A stretch of 54,753 nt of DNA. It comes from JBIYSM02 sp044759095 (GTDB taxonomy: Bacteria; Bacillota; Bacilli; Brevibacillales; Brevibacillaceae). Both the position numbers and the translations under genes were made by a program. Below the pieces are notes generated by a model. The model was not told where the DNA came from, made no database searches, and saw nothing but the letters and a program-made list of their open reading frames with translations. Below are positions 32,410 to 41,590 of this stretch, piece by piece; position 1 is the stretch's first letter, and the number at the start of each line of letters is the position of its first letter. The stretch spans positions 1 through 54,753 of the forward strand of contig NZ_JBIYSM020000031.1 of the NCBI RefSeq assembly GCF_044759095.2, read 5' to 3'.

Positions 32410-33465
32410 TTATCGTCGCAACAGCAGGCTGTTTACGTAAAACAGCGCGGAAGGAAATCCCTTTGCCTGCTTTAAGAGCTGCCTGGCGATCGTGTAAATG
32501 CGCGGTTGACTGCGGTTTACCTTGCGATCAGCGAGGTAAAACGCCACCAACCCGTCCACAATCATACGGTGAAATCCGGAGTTAGGCAAGCCGACAACGC
32601 TTGCCTTTGCTTGTTGGATGAAGAACTGAAGCCGCTCGGTCGCTTCACGTTCCGAACTGTAGTAGCTGACAAAATTGAGATCGCCGCCAAGCCTGTCCTC
32701 TTCCAAATCAATCAGGTAGTCAAGCAAAATGTGAAGCCCGCAGATCCAGGGGAGATACGCACTGTTCAAGGATGCGATCAACTCCTCGTCAAGATCCGGC
32801 TGCGTCGCCAGGCAAAACAGGGCAAAGATGCCGATGGTCGAACCGGCAACTGCAGAAAACTCCTGCCAGTAAATCTGCGGATACTCTTCCCGATGGATTT
32901 CCCACCAGGCGAGCAGCTCTCTTTCGCGTCGGTCGTGGGCAATGTGCTTGTACACCTGCAGATCGCTGTACAGGCGGGATAGTTTCAACACGTGCGGCTG
33001 AATTTTGGCGTAGGACGGAAGCTGACTCATATAGGACTGACAGGTTTGCACCAGGGCGGCCAAGTAGCCGCCGTCATCCTTTTCCTCGCGATACCGATAA
33101 TACTCCTGAAGCGAAGCGCCTGGTGTCAGCGCGTCCTGCATGGACCTGTGCAGCTGGCGAAAATCCTCCGGATCGAGCGACGTGCTGCGGTCGCACAAGT
33201 TGTCAAGGTAGTCGCTGATCGTTTGATAGGCGACGATGAGCGGCACGATTACGGGTACGTATGGAATGACCTGCGCGGCATAAACAGCGCCCCCTTGGCA
33301 ATGGAACTTTTTCGTGTCCATGCTGGCCAGAGCCTGCTTTCGCAGCTCCGGGTCCGGGATGTTCTGCGCTCGCTTGTACCAGGCGGCAAACTCCGCCTCC
33401 AGTGTTGGCTGTACGTGTCGATACATCCTGTAGAGCAGCTGCCACGGCTTGCGTAGCTCCCTCAC
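32410..33465 (-). CDS. ytpB: Tetraprenyl-beta-curcumene synthase YtpB
   Basis: A 351-residue large-family terpene cyclase (DUF2600) making C35 tetraprenyl-beta-curcumene from heptaprenyl diphosphate in Bacillus. Metal-binding motifs are the Asp-rich YLDNLCDRS (near 88) and DYLIDLEEDRLGGDLNFVSY (near 250). Helical throughout, no signal peptide. GTG 33465 follows GGGAGG. No squalene-hopene-type cyclase gene that could finish the pathway is visible in the window. Confidence 0.9.
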   Translation of the reverse strand: MRELRKPWQLLYRMYRHVQPTLEAEFAAWYKRAQNIPDPELRKQALASMDTKKFHCQGGAVYAAQVIPYVPVIVPLIVAYQTISDYLDNLCDRSTSLDPEDFRQLHRSMQDALTPGASLQEYYRYREEKDDGGYLAALVQTCQSYMSQLPSYAKIQPHVLKLSRLYSDLQVYKHIAHDRRERELLAWWEIHREEYPQIYWQEFSAVAGSTIGIFALFCLATQPDLDEELIASLNSAYLPWICGLHILLDYLIDLEEDRLGGDLNFVSYYSSEREATERLQFFIQQAKASVVGLPNSGFHRMIVDGLVAFYLADRKVNRSQPRIYTIARQLLKQAKGFPSALFYVNSLLLRR

Positions 33466-33542
33466 GCCATTCCCTCCCTTACCATGAATATTTTACCACA
33501 GTCGCTTCTTCTTCTCCTCATTTTTGCCCACGAAACCTGCAC

Positions 33543-34463
33543 CTATCCGATCAATCGCTTGGCCTCCAGATACAGAACGAGGATAAACTTTTTTGTGTTG
33601 ATGCGCGCTGTGGACACGGAAGAATCGCTGTCGTTTTCCAACTCCAGCATTTTTTTGCGCACTTCCGTAAAGTCAAAAAAATGAGAAGCGTATTTCTCGA
33701 ATTTAGGGTTGGTGTAGTCGGTCAGACCGAGCGAAGCCAGGTGAGTCAAGGCCTGATAGATGGCCCTCCGGACACGCTGCTCCGCGGCTTTCACTTCCTT
33801 TTGCACATCGGCTGGCGAAGCGAATACCCCCGCTTTTTTGACGGCTACATTGTGAAAGATCTCTTTGAGTGAGGGGAACTTGTTGTCGTAAGGGTTTTCC
33901 TTTTCGTTGCGGTAAATGTACTCCAGCATGTCCAGAAGATCTTTGCTGCCGCTTTCACCGATCATCCCCAGCTCGGTCAGAAGGTATTTACCTGAAGTGA
34001 TGATGCCAGGCTCCGCAAACGGCTGTTCCTTCTTCTCCCTGGGCTTGCCCATGCCGAGCACGCTGAGCGACTTTTGAATGTCCTCGATGGACTTTTGCAG
34101 CAGCACCCGCTCACTCACCTTTTGAATGACACTGATCACTTCCAGCCGATTGACAGGTTTGGTGATGAAATACTCAATTCCGGTCGAATAAGCTTCCGCG
34201 ATCATATCTTTCGATTCGATTTGCGAAATCATGATGATTTTGCCGTCAAACCCCTTCAGCTGCCGCACCGTCTCAATTCCGTCGCGATTCGGCATCAACA
34301 GGTCGATCAGTAAAATATCCACTTTCTTCAACGCCAGCAAATCTGCATCTACCAGCGAGCCATCCTCGGCCTCCCCGACCACTTCGCCAAGGTCGGCGTC
34401 CTCAATGATCTGAGACAGCATCGATCGAACCGCCTGATCGTCATCCGTAATGAAAAACCGCAT
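33543..34463 (-). CDS. GlnL/YcbB-like response regulator
   Basis: A 306-residue regulator. The receiver domain has ITDDDQA, phospho-acceptor Asp in VDILLIDLLMP (near 54), MISQI and the Lys of FITKPVN. A coiled linker leads to a C-terminal YcbB-type DNA-binding domain (about 140-300; FPSLKEIFHNVAVKKAG, RVRRAIYQALTHLASLGL). In B. subtilis the relative GlnL controls glutamine uptake. ATG 34463 is 4 bases after the kinase stop and follows AAAGG. The neighbouring TRAP operon is the likely target. Confidence 0.88.
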   Translation of the reverse strand: MRFFITDDDQAVRSMLSQIIEDADLGEVVGEAEDGSLVDADLLALKKVDILLIDLLMPNRDGIETVRQLKGFDGKIIMISQIESKDMIAEAYSTGIEYFITKPVNRLEVISVIQKVSERVLLQKSIEDIQKSLSVLGMGKPREKKEQPFAEPGIITSGKYLLTELGMIGESGSKDLLDMLEYIYRNEKENPYDNKFPSLKEIFHNVAVKKAGVFASPADVQKEVKAAEQRVRRAIYQALTHLASLGLTDYTNPKFEKYASHFFDFTEVRKKMLELENDSDSSVSTARINTKKFILVLYLEAKRLIG

Positions 34464-34467
34464 AATA

Positions 34468-35745
34468 TCAACCTTTCTGCACAAGACTGGACACCGGCAT
34501 GCGAATGATGAACACGGTTGTAAATCCATCGGTGTTTTCTTCTACGGCAATCGTGCCGTGCAGGCTCTCCACCAGTTCCTTCACATAGGAAAGTCCGATT
34601 CCTGTAGAGGGTTTGCCGGAAAAATCGAACTTCGTGGTAAACCCGGGCTTGAACAACAGCTCCTTGTCCTTCACCGAGATCCCCTCTCCGTCATCTCTTA
34701 CCCGAAACTCGATCCATTCCCGGTCTTCGACGACGGCAATGGAGACGGTCCCTTGTTCGCGAATGGCTTCGACTGCATTGGCTACGAGATTGTTTAGCAG
34801 GGAAAGCGTGGTGTAGATGTGGCAATCTGTGGGGGAAGCGCTTATGTCCGTGACGAACATAACGTCTTTGCCCAGCAGGCGGGAGTACTTTTGATTGGAT
34901 CGGACAATAATCTCGATCAGATCATGGATGTTCATGTAATCTGTGGCATTCTCGTGCGAAATCATTTTGGACAGGCCGGCGTAGATCCGCTGGTTGTCCT
35001 TTTTGATCTCATGCACCTGTCCGGCAATCCGCAGCGCTCTCTGGGCGAAACCTGTCCCGCTTGCGGCGGGCGTCTCCTTTAGCTGACGGTACAGCTCATA
35101 GCAATCACGGGTGATTTCTTCCACGTGCTGGAGCGTTTTTTTCAGCTGAACGGATTCCTCGTACAAGTTGGAGATCATCATGAGCGAATGCTCATTTCGG
35201 ATACGCTGCTGTTCCTCCATCCATTTTGCCTGCCGCAATTGAATCATGTTGAAGAAACTGAGCACAAAAAAGCTGCGAATCAGCGCAATTGCGGCAATTT
35301 GTCCCATGACCGGCAGCGTGACCACCGTATCCAGGACCGGAGAGCGCAGCGCCAGCTCCATCATATTGGCTGCGATTTCGGCACCTGTGCCCATCAATCC
35401 GACCAGCAGCGGGCGATGGTGGTACTGATTGATTCGCAGCAGCGAAAACATCAAGCCGTATGTGAGATAAAAAAAGAACGCGGGCAGATGCAGCCGGTAA
35501 GATGCGGAGATATCGAACCCGTCAGCAAAGAGCCAATCCAATCCGATCCGGAACAACACCACGACGATTCCCGCCATCATTCCGTTGAGGGCCGAAGGAA
35601 TTTTTCGAATCCATAACAAAAAGAAGAAAAAGGCTGTCGTCCCGAAGCTGACCCGAAAATCGTCGTTAAAGGGATGAAACTTCAGCTCTCCCGCGATCGG
35701 TACCATGACCAGCATCAACAGCAAAATGTATACGTTCTCTCTCAT
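34468..35745 (-). CDS. GlnK-like sensor histidine kinase
   Basis: A 425-residue membrane kinase with about six helices in the first 190 residues (5TM/LytS-like sensor). A coiled dimerisation region follows with the likely phospho-histidine in QVHEIKKDNQRIYAGL (near 275), then a HATPase domain with NNLVANAVEAI, VRDDGEGISV and GIGLSYVKELVESLHG. It pairs with the GlnL-like regulator 4 bases downstream. ATG 35745 is my choice; a GTG at 35757 is also in frame. It is divergent from the TAXI-TRAP operon. Confidence 0.88.
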   Translation of the reverse strand: MRENVYILLLMLVMVPIAGELKFHPFNDDFRVSFGTTAFFFFLLWIRKIPSALNGMMAGIVVVLFRIGLDWLFADGFDISASYRLHLPAFFFYLTYGLMFSLLRINQYHHRPLLVGLMGTGAEIAANMMELALRSPVLDTVVTLPVMGQIAAIALIRSFFVLSFFNMIQLRQAKWMEEQQRIRNEHSLMMISNLYEESVQLKKTLQHVEEITRDCYELYRQLKETPAASGTGFAQRALRIAGQVHEIKKDNQRIYAGLSKMISHENATDYMNIHDLIEIIVRSNQKYSRLLGKDVMFVTDISASPTDCHIYTTLSLLNNLVANAVEAIREQGTVSIAVVEDREWIEFRVRDDGEGISVKDKELLFKPGFTTKFDFSGKPSTGIGLSYVKELVESLHGTIAVEENTDGFTTVFIIRMPVSSLVQKG

Positions 35746-35858
35746 CAGGCAGCACACTTTCTTTGTGCAAAGTTTTTCGACATTATTTTACTATAATATT
35801 GTATAGATTTTTGTAGTTTTTTATAGGTATGCGCTTACAATGAGCATAAGTGTGACTG

Positions 35859-35908
35859 CTATCCATTTGTTGCCAATAAAATATTGTATAATTGCGAAAA
35901 ATGGATAG
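35859..35908. promoter_or_regulatory. Inverted repeat around the TRAP operon promoter
   Basis: Perfect 10-base arms CTATCCATTT (35859-35868) and AAATGGATAG (35899-35908) flank a 30-base core that holds TATAAT (35887-35892). The -35 is weak. This fits an operator bound by the divergent response regulator. A second AT-rich block with TATAAT (near 35791) may serve the kinase gene. Confidence 0.6.
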
Positions 35909-35953
35909 TATTGTTACTGAACACATTACAAAAATAGTAAGGGGGACTATCAG

Positions 35954-36940
35954 ATGAAAAAACGCAGTTACCTTCTTTCTCTCGTGCTGCTGCTCACGAT
36001 GTCGATCGTAACGGCTTGTGGCGGAGGCGGCAACAGTGCTGGCGACGGTAAAGCCGGCGGCAACGATCCTTCGCAATTGATCGTCGCAACAGGCGGCACC
36101 GGCGGTACATACTATCCGCTCGGCGGCGGTATGGCAGACCAAATCACCAAAAACGCCGGCATCACGGCAACGGCTCAATCGACCGGTGCTTCTGCCGAAA
36201 ACATGCGTTTGCTTCGCGACAAGAAAGCTGATATCGCTTTCACGCAAAGCGACATCGCCGAATACGCGTTCAAAGGCACCAACATGTTCCAACAGGACGG
36301 AAAAATCGAGTCGTTCAATGCTATCGGCGCTCTGTACAACGAAACCATTCAAATCGTCGTTGCTGCTGACAGCAATATCAACAGCGTCGCTGACCTGAAA
36401 GGAAAGCGCGTTTCCGTAGGTGCTCCAGGAAGCGGTACCGAAATGAACGCTCAACAGATCCTCGAAGCCTATGGCTTGAAGTTTGAAGACCTGCAACTGC
36501 AGCGCCTCTCCTTCGCTGACTCTGCGAAAGCAATCCAGGACGGACAACTGGATGCCGCTTTCCAGACAGCAGGTACGCCAACAGCTGCGATTACTGAACT
36601 GGCTGCTACCAAAGGCGTAAAAATCATCCCGGTTGATGCTGACAAAATCGATGCGATCATCGCGAAATATCCGTTCTACGTAAAAACCACCGTTCCAGGC
36701 AACACCTATCAAACGGTGCCAAACGACGTCACAACCGTATCCGTCAAATCCATGCTGGTTGTTCGTGCCGACCTGAGCGAAGACCTGGTGTACAAAGTAA
36801 CGAAAGCAATCTTTGAGAACACCGATAAACTGGGTCACGCAAAGGCAAAAGAAATCAAGCTGGAAAGCGCGTTGGCCGGCGTAAGCTTGCCGATTCATCC
36901 GGGAGCAAAGAAATTCTTTGAGGAAAAAGGCGTTAAGTAA
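35954..36940 (+). CDS. TAXI-family TRAP transporter solute-binding lipoprotein
   Basis: A 328-residue lipoprotein. The signal peptide ends in VTAC (lipobox), then a Gly-rich spacer. The TAXI signature GGTGGTYYPLGGGMADQI is near residue 48. GKRVSVGAPGSGTEMNAQQI and DAAFQTAGTPTAAITELA are also typical. Characterised TAXI proteins bind glutamate/glutamine-like or related acids. It would capture substrate outside the membrane for the permease two genes downstream. A GGGGG ribosome site precedes the ATG. Confidence 0.95.
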   Translation: MKKRSYLLSLVLLLTMSIVTACGGGGNSAGDGKAGGNDPSQLIVATGGTGGTYYPLGGGMADQITKNAGITATAQSTGASAENMRLLRDKKADIAFTQSDIAEYAFKGTNMFQQDGKIESFNAIGALYNETIQIVVAADSNINSVADLKGKRVSVGAPGSGTEMNAQQILEAYGLKFEDLQLQRLSFADSAKAIQDGQLDAAFQTAGTPTAAITELAATKGVKIIPVDADKIDAIIAKYPFYVKTTVPGNTYQTVPNDVTTVSVKSMLVVRADLSEDLVYKVTKAIFENTDKLGHAKAKEIKLESALAGVSLPIHPGAKKFFEEKGVK

Positions 36941-36947
36941 GTGATTC

Positions 36948-37481
36948 ATGTTGAAAAACGAACAGGTAATGAAAAAGAAAGGGCGGACAACGTTCCGCCT
37001 TTTCTCCTTGCTGCTTTTGGCTGCGATCTGTTTATTAAGCGCTATCATTCCCCTTTTTCACGTACTCGTCGTAAGAGATGCCAAGACGAATCAACTGGTA
37101 TGGAGCGGGCGCGTCCAAGAGGAAAGTCCGTTTGCCATCCGCTGGATTCATTCCATTCATCGATCTCCCGTGATCGAGTATTATCGCGTACGCGGCGAGC
37201 ATATCGTCCTCATCGAGATGAGCTTCAAGGACTATGGAATCGGCATGAACAGCGAACTGGCTCCCGGTGAACAACTGGTGACAAAGGATGACGGATTTCA
37301 CATCGTCAACATGAATCAGGTCTTCCCTGCTCTTCACCTGTTTATCGGACAGGTCAGAGCTAACCATACACTGCTTTTTGGAGAAAAGGAGATCCCGCTT
37401 GCCTCGCTGGTTTCACCCGGCAAAGCGGTGGTGATTCGAGTGGAAAAACAATCAATTCTTGAAAAGATTGGAGGGTACTAA
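36948..37481 (+). CDS. DUF1850 protein of TAXI-TRAP operons
   Basis: A 177-residue protein with one N-terminal membrane helix (LFSLLLLAAICLLSAIIPLF) and an extracytoplasmic DUF1850 domain containing FAIRWIHSIHRSPVIEYYRV and MSFKDYGIGMNSELAPGE. DUF1850 genes commonly stand between TAXI and fused permease genes; a helper role in transport is likely but unproven. It is 7 bases after the binding protein gene and 1 base before the permease. ATG 36948 has no clear ribosome site; ATG 36969 is an alternative. Confidence 0.85.
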   Translation: MLKNEQVMKKKGRTTFRLFSLLLLAAICLLSAIIPLFHVLVVRDAKTNQLVWSGRVQEESPFAIRWIHSIHRSPVIEYYRVRGEHIVLIEMSFKDYGIGMNSELAPGEQLVTKDDGFHIVNMNQVFPALHLFIGQVRANHTLLFGEKEIPLASLVSPGKAVVIRVEKQSILEKIGGY

Positions 37482-37482
37482 G

Positions 37483-39420
37483 ATGAGCACACAAAACATG
37501 AGTCAGCAAGAGATGGAACAGCTGATCGCGAAGTACGACAAGGAATCGGCTGTACGACAGCTCTCCGGACCAATGAAGTGGATCGGTTTCGGATTACTGG
37601 TTCTTTTTTCCGTATACCAGCTGACAGCTACATTGTTCCTCACGCTGCCGCCACAGATTCACCGGCCCATCCACCTGGCTTTTGGGCTAGGCCTGGTCTT
37701 CTTGCTGTATCCGGCGCGCGCGAAAGACAACAAAAATAAAGTAGGCCTGATCAACATCATCCTGGGGGTGATCAGCGTCCTCGTCTCCCTGTACTGGGTG
37801 TACGACTACGAAGGCCTGGTTCAACGGACAGGGAACTACACCACGCTTGATATGGTGATCGGCGGGGTGGCTATCGTACTGGTTCTGGAAGCGGCTCGCC
37901 GCGTCGTCGGCCTGCCGATCGCCATCATTGCGGCACTCTTCCTGCTCTACACCTATTTTGGCCCGTACATGCCTGGTTTCCTGGAACACCGCGGCTCCGA
38001 CGTTGAACGGATCATTGGCCACACGTACTTTACACTGGAAGGCATTCTGGGCACTCCGCTCGGTGTCTCTTCCACGTTTATCTTCCTGTTTATCCTGTTC
38101 GGCGCCTTTTTGGAAAAAACAGGCGTAGGCGAATACTTTAACGACCTGTCGCTGGCCATCGCGGGACGCCGCATTGGCGGTCCGGCAAAAGTAGCTGTTT
38201 TTTCCAGCGCATTGCAAGGTACCATCAGCGGCAGTTCTGTCGCCAACGTGGTAACTTCCGGGGCCTTTACCATCCCGATGATGAAGCGTCTGGGCTATCG
38301 ACCCGAGTTCGCCGCCGCCGTCGAAGCGTCGTCCTCGACAGGCGGACAAATCATGCCGCCGGTTATGGGTGCTGCCGCCTTCCTCATGGCGGAATTTATC
38401 GGAGTGCCGTATCTGGAAATCGCCAAATCCGCTGCTCTGCCGGCAATCCTGTTCTTTGTCGGGATCTGGATCATGACTCACTTCGAGGCAAAGCGACTTG
38501 GGCTGCGCGGCCTTACAAAAGAAGAACTCCCTGACAAAAAAGAAGTGCTGAAAAAGCTCTACCTGCTGCTGCCAATCTTGATCATCATCGGCGTATTGAT
38601 GATCGGTGTGTCGGCAGAGCGTTCCGCCATTATCGGTATTGTGTCCACGATCATCGTCGGAGCATTTCGCAAAGAGACGCGCATGTCGCTTGCTGACATT
38701 TTGGCAGCACTTGCGGACGGTGCCCGCGTGGCACTTGGAGTGGTCGCTGCAACCGCTTGTGCGGGTATCATCGTCGGTACCGTCACCCTCACCGGTATCG
38801 GTTTGAAGCTGGCGAACGGTCTGATTGACCTGGCCGGCGGTATCCTGATTCTTACCTTGTTCTTTACCATGATTGCCTCGCTGATCCTGGGAATGGGTAC
38901 GCCGACGACGGCAAACTACATCATCACCTCCACCATCGCCGCACCTGCGCTTGTTCAAATGGGCGTACCGGAGATCGCGGCGCACATGTTTACCTTTTAC
39001 TTCGGAATCGTGGCGGACATCACGCCGCCGGTTGCTCTGGCCGCCTTCGCCGCGTCCGGTATTGCGAATTCCAAGCCGATACAGACAGGCGTCGAATCCA
39101 CCCGCCTATCCATCGCTGCCTTCATGGCACCGTACATCTTCGTGCTGTCACCGCAGCTGCTACTGATCAACACCACCTTCACGGAATCGCTGTGGGTGAT
39201 GTTTACCTCCACGGTCGGCATGATTGGAGTAGGGGCCGGCTTGATCGGATTCTGGATGTCCAAACTGAATCCGCTGGAACGCGTTTTCGCTGTTGTCGGC
39301 GGGATCTTTGCCGTCGTTCCGGGACTGACCACCGACCTGATCGGTTTTGCCATCCTGGCAGTTGTGTTTGGTCTCTCGATGTACAAAGCCCGCAAACAGA
39401 ATCTACCGCAAGTCTCTTAA
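37483..39420 (+). CDS. TRAP transporter fused permease (DctQM type)
   Basis: A 645-residue membrane protein with many helices. The first four or five form the small DctQ-like part and the remainder the DctM-like part. Signatures are FILFGAFLEKTGVGEYFNDL, GTISGSSVANVVTSGAFTIP, EASSSTGGQIMPPVMGAAAF, LGMGTPTTANYII and FYFGIVADITPPVALAAFAA. It moves the TAXI substrate using an ion gradient. ATG 37483 follows GGAGGG. The three-gene operon ends at the repeat pair at 39421-39517. Confidence 0.95.
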   Translation: MSTQNMSQQEMEQLIAKYDKESAVRQLSGPMKWIGFGLLVLFSVYQLTATLFLTLPPQIHRPIHLAFGLGLVFLLYPARAKDNKNKVGLINIILGVISVLVSLYWVYDYEGLVQRTGNYTTLDMVIGGVAIVLVLEAARRVVGLPIAIIAALFLLYTYFGPYMPGFLEHRGSDVERIIGHTYFTLEGILGTPLGVSSTFIFLFILFGAFLEKTGVGEYFNDLSLAIAGRRIGGPAKVAVFSSALQGTISGSSVANVVTSGAFTIPMMKRLGYRPEFAAAVEASSSTGGQIMPPVMGAAAFLMAEFIGVPYLEIAKSAALPAILFFVGIWIMTHFEAKRLGLRGLTKEELPDKKEVLKKLYLLLPILIIIGVLMIGVSAERSAIIGIVSTIIVGAFRKETRMSLADILAALADGARVALGVVAATACAGIIVGTVTLTGIGLKLANGLIDLAGGILILTLFFTMIASLILGMGTPTTANYIITSTIAAPALVQMGVPEIAAHMFTFYFGIVADITPPVALAAFAASGIANSKPIQTGVESTRLSIAAFMAPYIFVLSPQLLLINTTFTESLWVMFTSTVGMIGVGAGLIGFWMSKLNPLERVFAVVGGIFAVVPGLTTDLIGFAILAVVFGLSMYKARKQNLPQVS

Positions 39421-39517
39421 AACCCGCCCGGCAAAGGCTTACGCTGCGCCGAGCGGTGCCCCTCCCTACTAAGAAAACCCACCCGGCATTAACTAACGCT
39501 TCGCCGGGCGGGGCCCC
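39421..39517. repeat. Two copies of a dispersed hairpin repeat
   Basis: Copy A (39421-39462) and copy B (39475-39516) share about 32 of 42 bases. Each starts AACCC[G/A]CCCGGCA and ends in a GC-rich block with GCCCC, and copy B can fold CCCGGC with GCCGGG. A third, incomplete copy matches copy B at 54587-54611. Read on the minus strand the fold is followed by GGGTTTTCTT, so it resembles a terminator in the direction opposite to the genes before it. It looks like a REP-type intergenic repeat. Confidence 0.7.
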
Positions 39518-39571
39518 GAACACTTTTCTAGCGGCTGTATGGGATGTCCAAATTTATAAATTCTTATACAC

Positions 39572-39609
39572 TAAAAAATGAGAGCTGACTTCACTCAGAA
39601 GTCAGCTCT
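39572..39609 (-). terminator. Rho-independent terminator of cvfB
   Basis: A perfect 12-bp stem AGAGCTGACTTC / GAAGTCAGCTCT is followed on the minus strand by CATTTTTTAG. The stem includes the cvfB stop codon. Confidence 0.9.
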
Positions 39610-40585
39610 GCTCATTTTCCAGAAGTCGGTCCAGTTCCTCGCGCTTGAGGTGGGTCCAGCCCTCATCCTGTTCAATTTTTTGTTCTTTCAGGAGCTTCCC
39701 AAGCGCCCGTTTAAAGCTCGCTTTACTCATCGCAAACTTTTCCCGGATAATGTCCGCCGGCGTGTCGTCCGTGTACGGCATCGCACCTCCACGGTCTGCC
39801 ATGTACTGAAGCAGCCGTTTTGCATCCTCGCCGTACTGCACTTCCTTTGGCGCCCGCATCGAGCCGTTCAAACGCCCGTCCTCCCGTACGAAGCTGACAC
39901 GGCAGCGAACGGTCTGACCCAGACGCAGCTTCTCCGTCATTTCCTCCCGATGGATGAACAACACGTGTTCATCCTCCGTAAACAGGAAAGCGCCTGCCTG
40001 GATGACCTTGTAAACCGTACCTTCCACCCATTTGTTGTGCATCTCCCTGCCCGCAGGAACAGCGAAAGCCTGAATCTCTTCCTCCGTCACCGGTTTTGCC
40101 AGCAGTCTTCCGTGCCTGTCCCGCTTCAACGTAACCAGCAGCCGGTCTCCAGGTCGCGGCCACTCATCGCGCAGCTTGGGCAAATCGTCGACGAACAGCA
40201 GCAGATCCTTTTTCACACCGTTGTGCAAAAACACGCCCATCTTCGGGGCGATGTCCACCACCTCAAGCCAGCCGTATTCGCCCAGGCGCACAATCGGCAT
40301 CTCCATGGTGGCGGCCAGACGATTTTCGTGGTCGTGGTAGAGGAACACTTCTATTTCATCCCCTACGTGAAGGGGAGCACCGGTCGCTTCGTTTTGATGA
40401 AGCAGAATCTCCGCGTCATCCTCTTTCAGAAAGTAGCCAAACTCCGTTTTTTTCGACACCGGCAGCGTCACAATCATCCCTGCCTGCAGCCGACCGGCAG
40501 GTTTCGGAATCGTTACTCTCTTCCCCTTATGAGGTTGGACGGCCTTTCCGCGCGCAGATCGCTGCTCTCTTTTCTGCCTGTACAC
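39602..40585 (-). CDS. cvfB: CvfB/YitL S1-domain RNA-binding regulator
   Basis: A 327-residue protein with tandem S1-type OB folds (about 35-95, 95-160, 185-245) and a C-terminal winged helix (about 265-325; DIIREKFAMSKASFKRALGK). Typical CvfB pieces are EFGYFLKEDDAEILLHQNEA, GWLEVVDIAPKMGVFLHNGV and KDLLLFVDDLP. CvfB affects virulence and gene expression in staphylococci through RNA binding. GTG 40585 has GAGGA 7 bases upstream and adds about 30 basic residues before the usual family start. Confidence 0.9.
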   Translation of the reverse strand: MYRQKREQRSARGKAVQPHKGKRVTIPKPAGRLQAGMIVTLPVSKKTEFGYFLKEDDAEILLHQNEATGAPLHVGDEIEVFLYHDHENRLAATMEMPIVRLGEYGWLEVVDIAPKMGVFLHNGVKKDLLLFVDDLPKLRDEWPRPGDRLLVTLKRDRHGRLLAKPVTEEEIQAFAVPAGREMHNKWVEGTVYKVIQAGAFLFTEDEHVLFIHREEMTEKLRLGQTVRCRVSFVREDGRLNGSMRAPKEVQYGEDAKRLLQYMADRGGAMPYTDDTPADIIREKFAMSKASFKRALGKLLKEQKIEQDEGWTHLKREELDRLLENEQS

Positions 40586-40759
40586 ACAACCACATCCTCA
40601 TTCTCTCACTCAACTTCATCCCTAACTATAGCCTTCCCACTCCGCCATTTTCCACAACTTTTTTTCGCCATGCTGCTGGAATCGTGATAAAATAGGCAAG
40701 TCTGCATCTCCGAGACATACATATAAAATGCGTTCAAACGTCTAATGAGGTGAGATCAC

Positions 40760-41590
40760 ATGAATCTATGGGAACTTTTTGTAGCCTTTGTCTTAGGGCT
40801 CGTTGAAGGACTGACGGAATTCGCACCCGTATCCTCTACCGGTCACATGATCCTCGTTGATGATATCCTGCTGAAATCAAAAGAGTTGTTGTCACCACCG
40901 GTTGCAAACACATTCAAGGTTGTCATTCAGCTAGGGTCCATATTGGCTGCGGTTATTGTCATGAAAGAGCAATTCCTAAGTTTGCTCGGCTTACAGAAAC
41001 AGGCAACAAAAAGCGAAGCGCGGGGACCGAAGCTATCCTTAATGAAGGTGTTCGTCGGTTTGCTTCCCGCCGGCGTACTGGGAGTCTTGTTTGACGACTA
41101 CGTGGATGAGTATCTTTTTTCTGTGAATACCGTGCTCTTCGGGTTAATTTCGGGCGCTGCCCTGTTGTTGGCGGCTGATTGGTTCCGCCCAAAGAGTCCC
41201 CAAGCAAACACGGTTGATGACATTACCTATAAACAAGCGTTCATCATCGGATTATTTCAGTGTATCTCCATATGGCCAGGATTCTCTCGTTCAGGTTCCA
41301 CCATATCCGGGGGAGTACTGGCGGGATTGAGTCACCGTGCTGCCGCAGATTTCACCTTTATCATGGCCGTTCCCATTATGGCAGGGGCCAGTTTTCTGTT
41401 CCTGGTGAAGAATTGGGAGTACTTCACACTTGATGTGCTGCCATTTTTTATCGTTGGATTTATCAGTGCGTTCGTATTCGCTTTGATCTGCATCCGCTTC
41501 TTTCTCAAACTTATTAACAGAATCAAACTGGTCCCGTTTGCCCTCTATCGCATTGCGCTTGCTGCCGTGATTTATTGCTTCTTTTCCTGA
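40760..41590 (+). CDS. uppP: Undecaprenyl-diphosphatase UppP (BacA)
   Basis: A 276-residue membrane enzyme that dephosphorylates undecaprenyl diphosphate so the lipid carrier of wall synthesis can be reused; it confers bacitracin tolerance. The two active-site motifs are intact: EGLTEFAPVSSTGH (near 16) and PGFSRSGSTISGG (near 178). About eight helices. The ATG follows GAGGTGAG. Its stop is immediately next to the stop of the convergent LysE gene with no gap. Confidence 0.95.
   Translation: MNLWELFVAFVLGLVEGLTEFAPVSSTGHMILVDDILLKSKELLSPPVANTFKVVIQLGSILAAVIVMKEQFLSLLGLQKQATKSEARGPKLSLMKVFVGLLPAGVLGVLFDDYVDEYLFSVNTVLFGLISGAALLLAADWFRPKSPQANTVDDITYKQAFIIGLFQCISIWPGFSRSGSTISGGVLAGLSHRAAADFTFIMAVPIMAGASFLFLVKNWEYFTLDVLPFFIVGFISAFVFALICIRFFLKLINRIKLVPFALYRIALAAVIYCFFS

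Noticed and set aside
35783..37048. 421-codon open frame on the minus strand
   Set aside because: It lies antisense to the TAXI binding-protein gene, has no ribosome site, and its residues have no family pattern. It reflects the codon bias of the real gene.
37687..38985. 432-codon minus-strand frame inside the TRAP permease
   Set aside because: Antisense shadow; His/Asp/Gln/Arg-rich translation typical of a reversed membrane gene.
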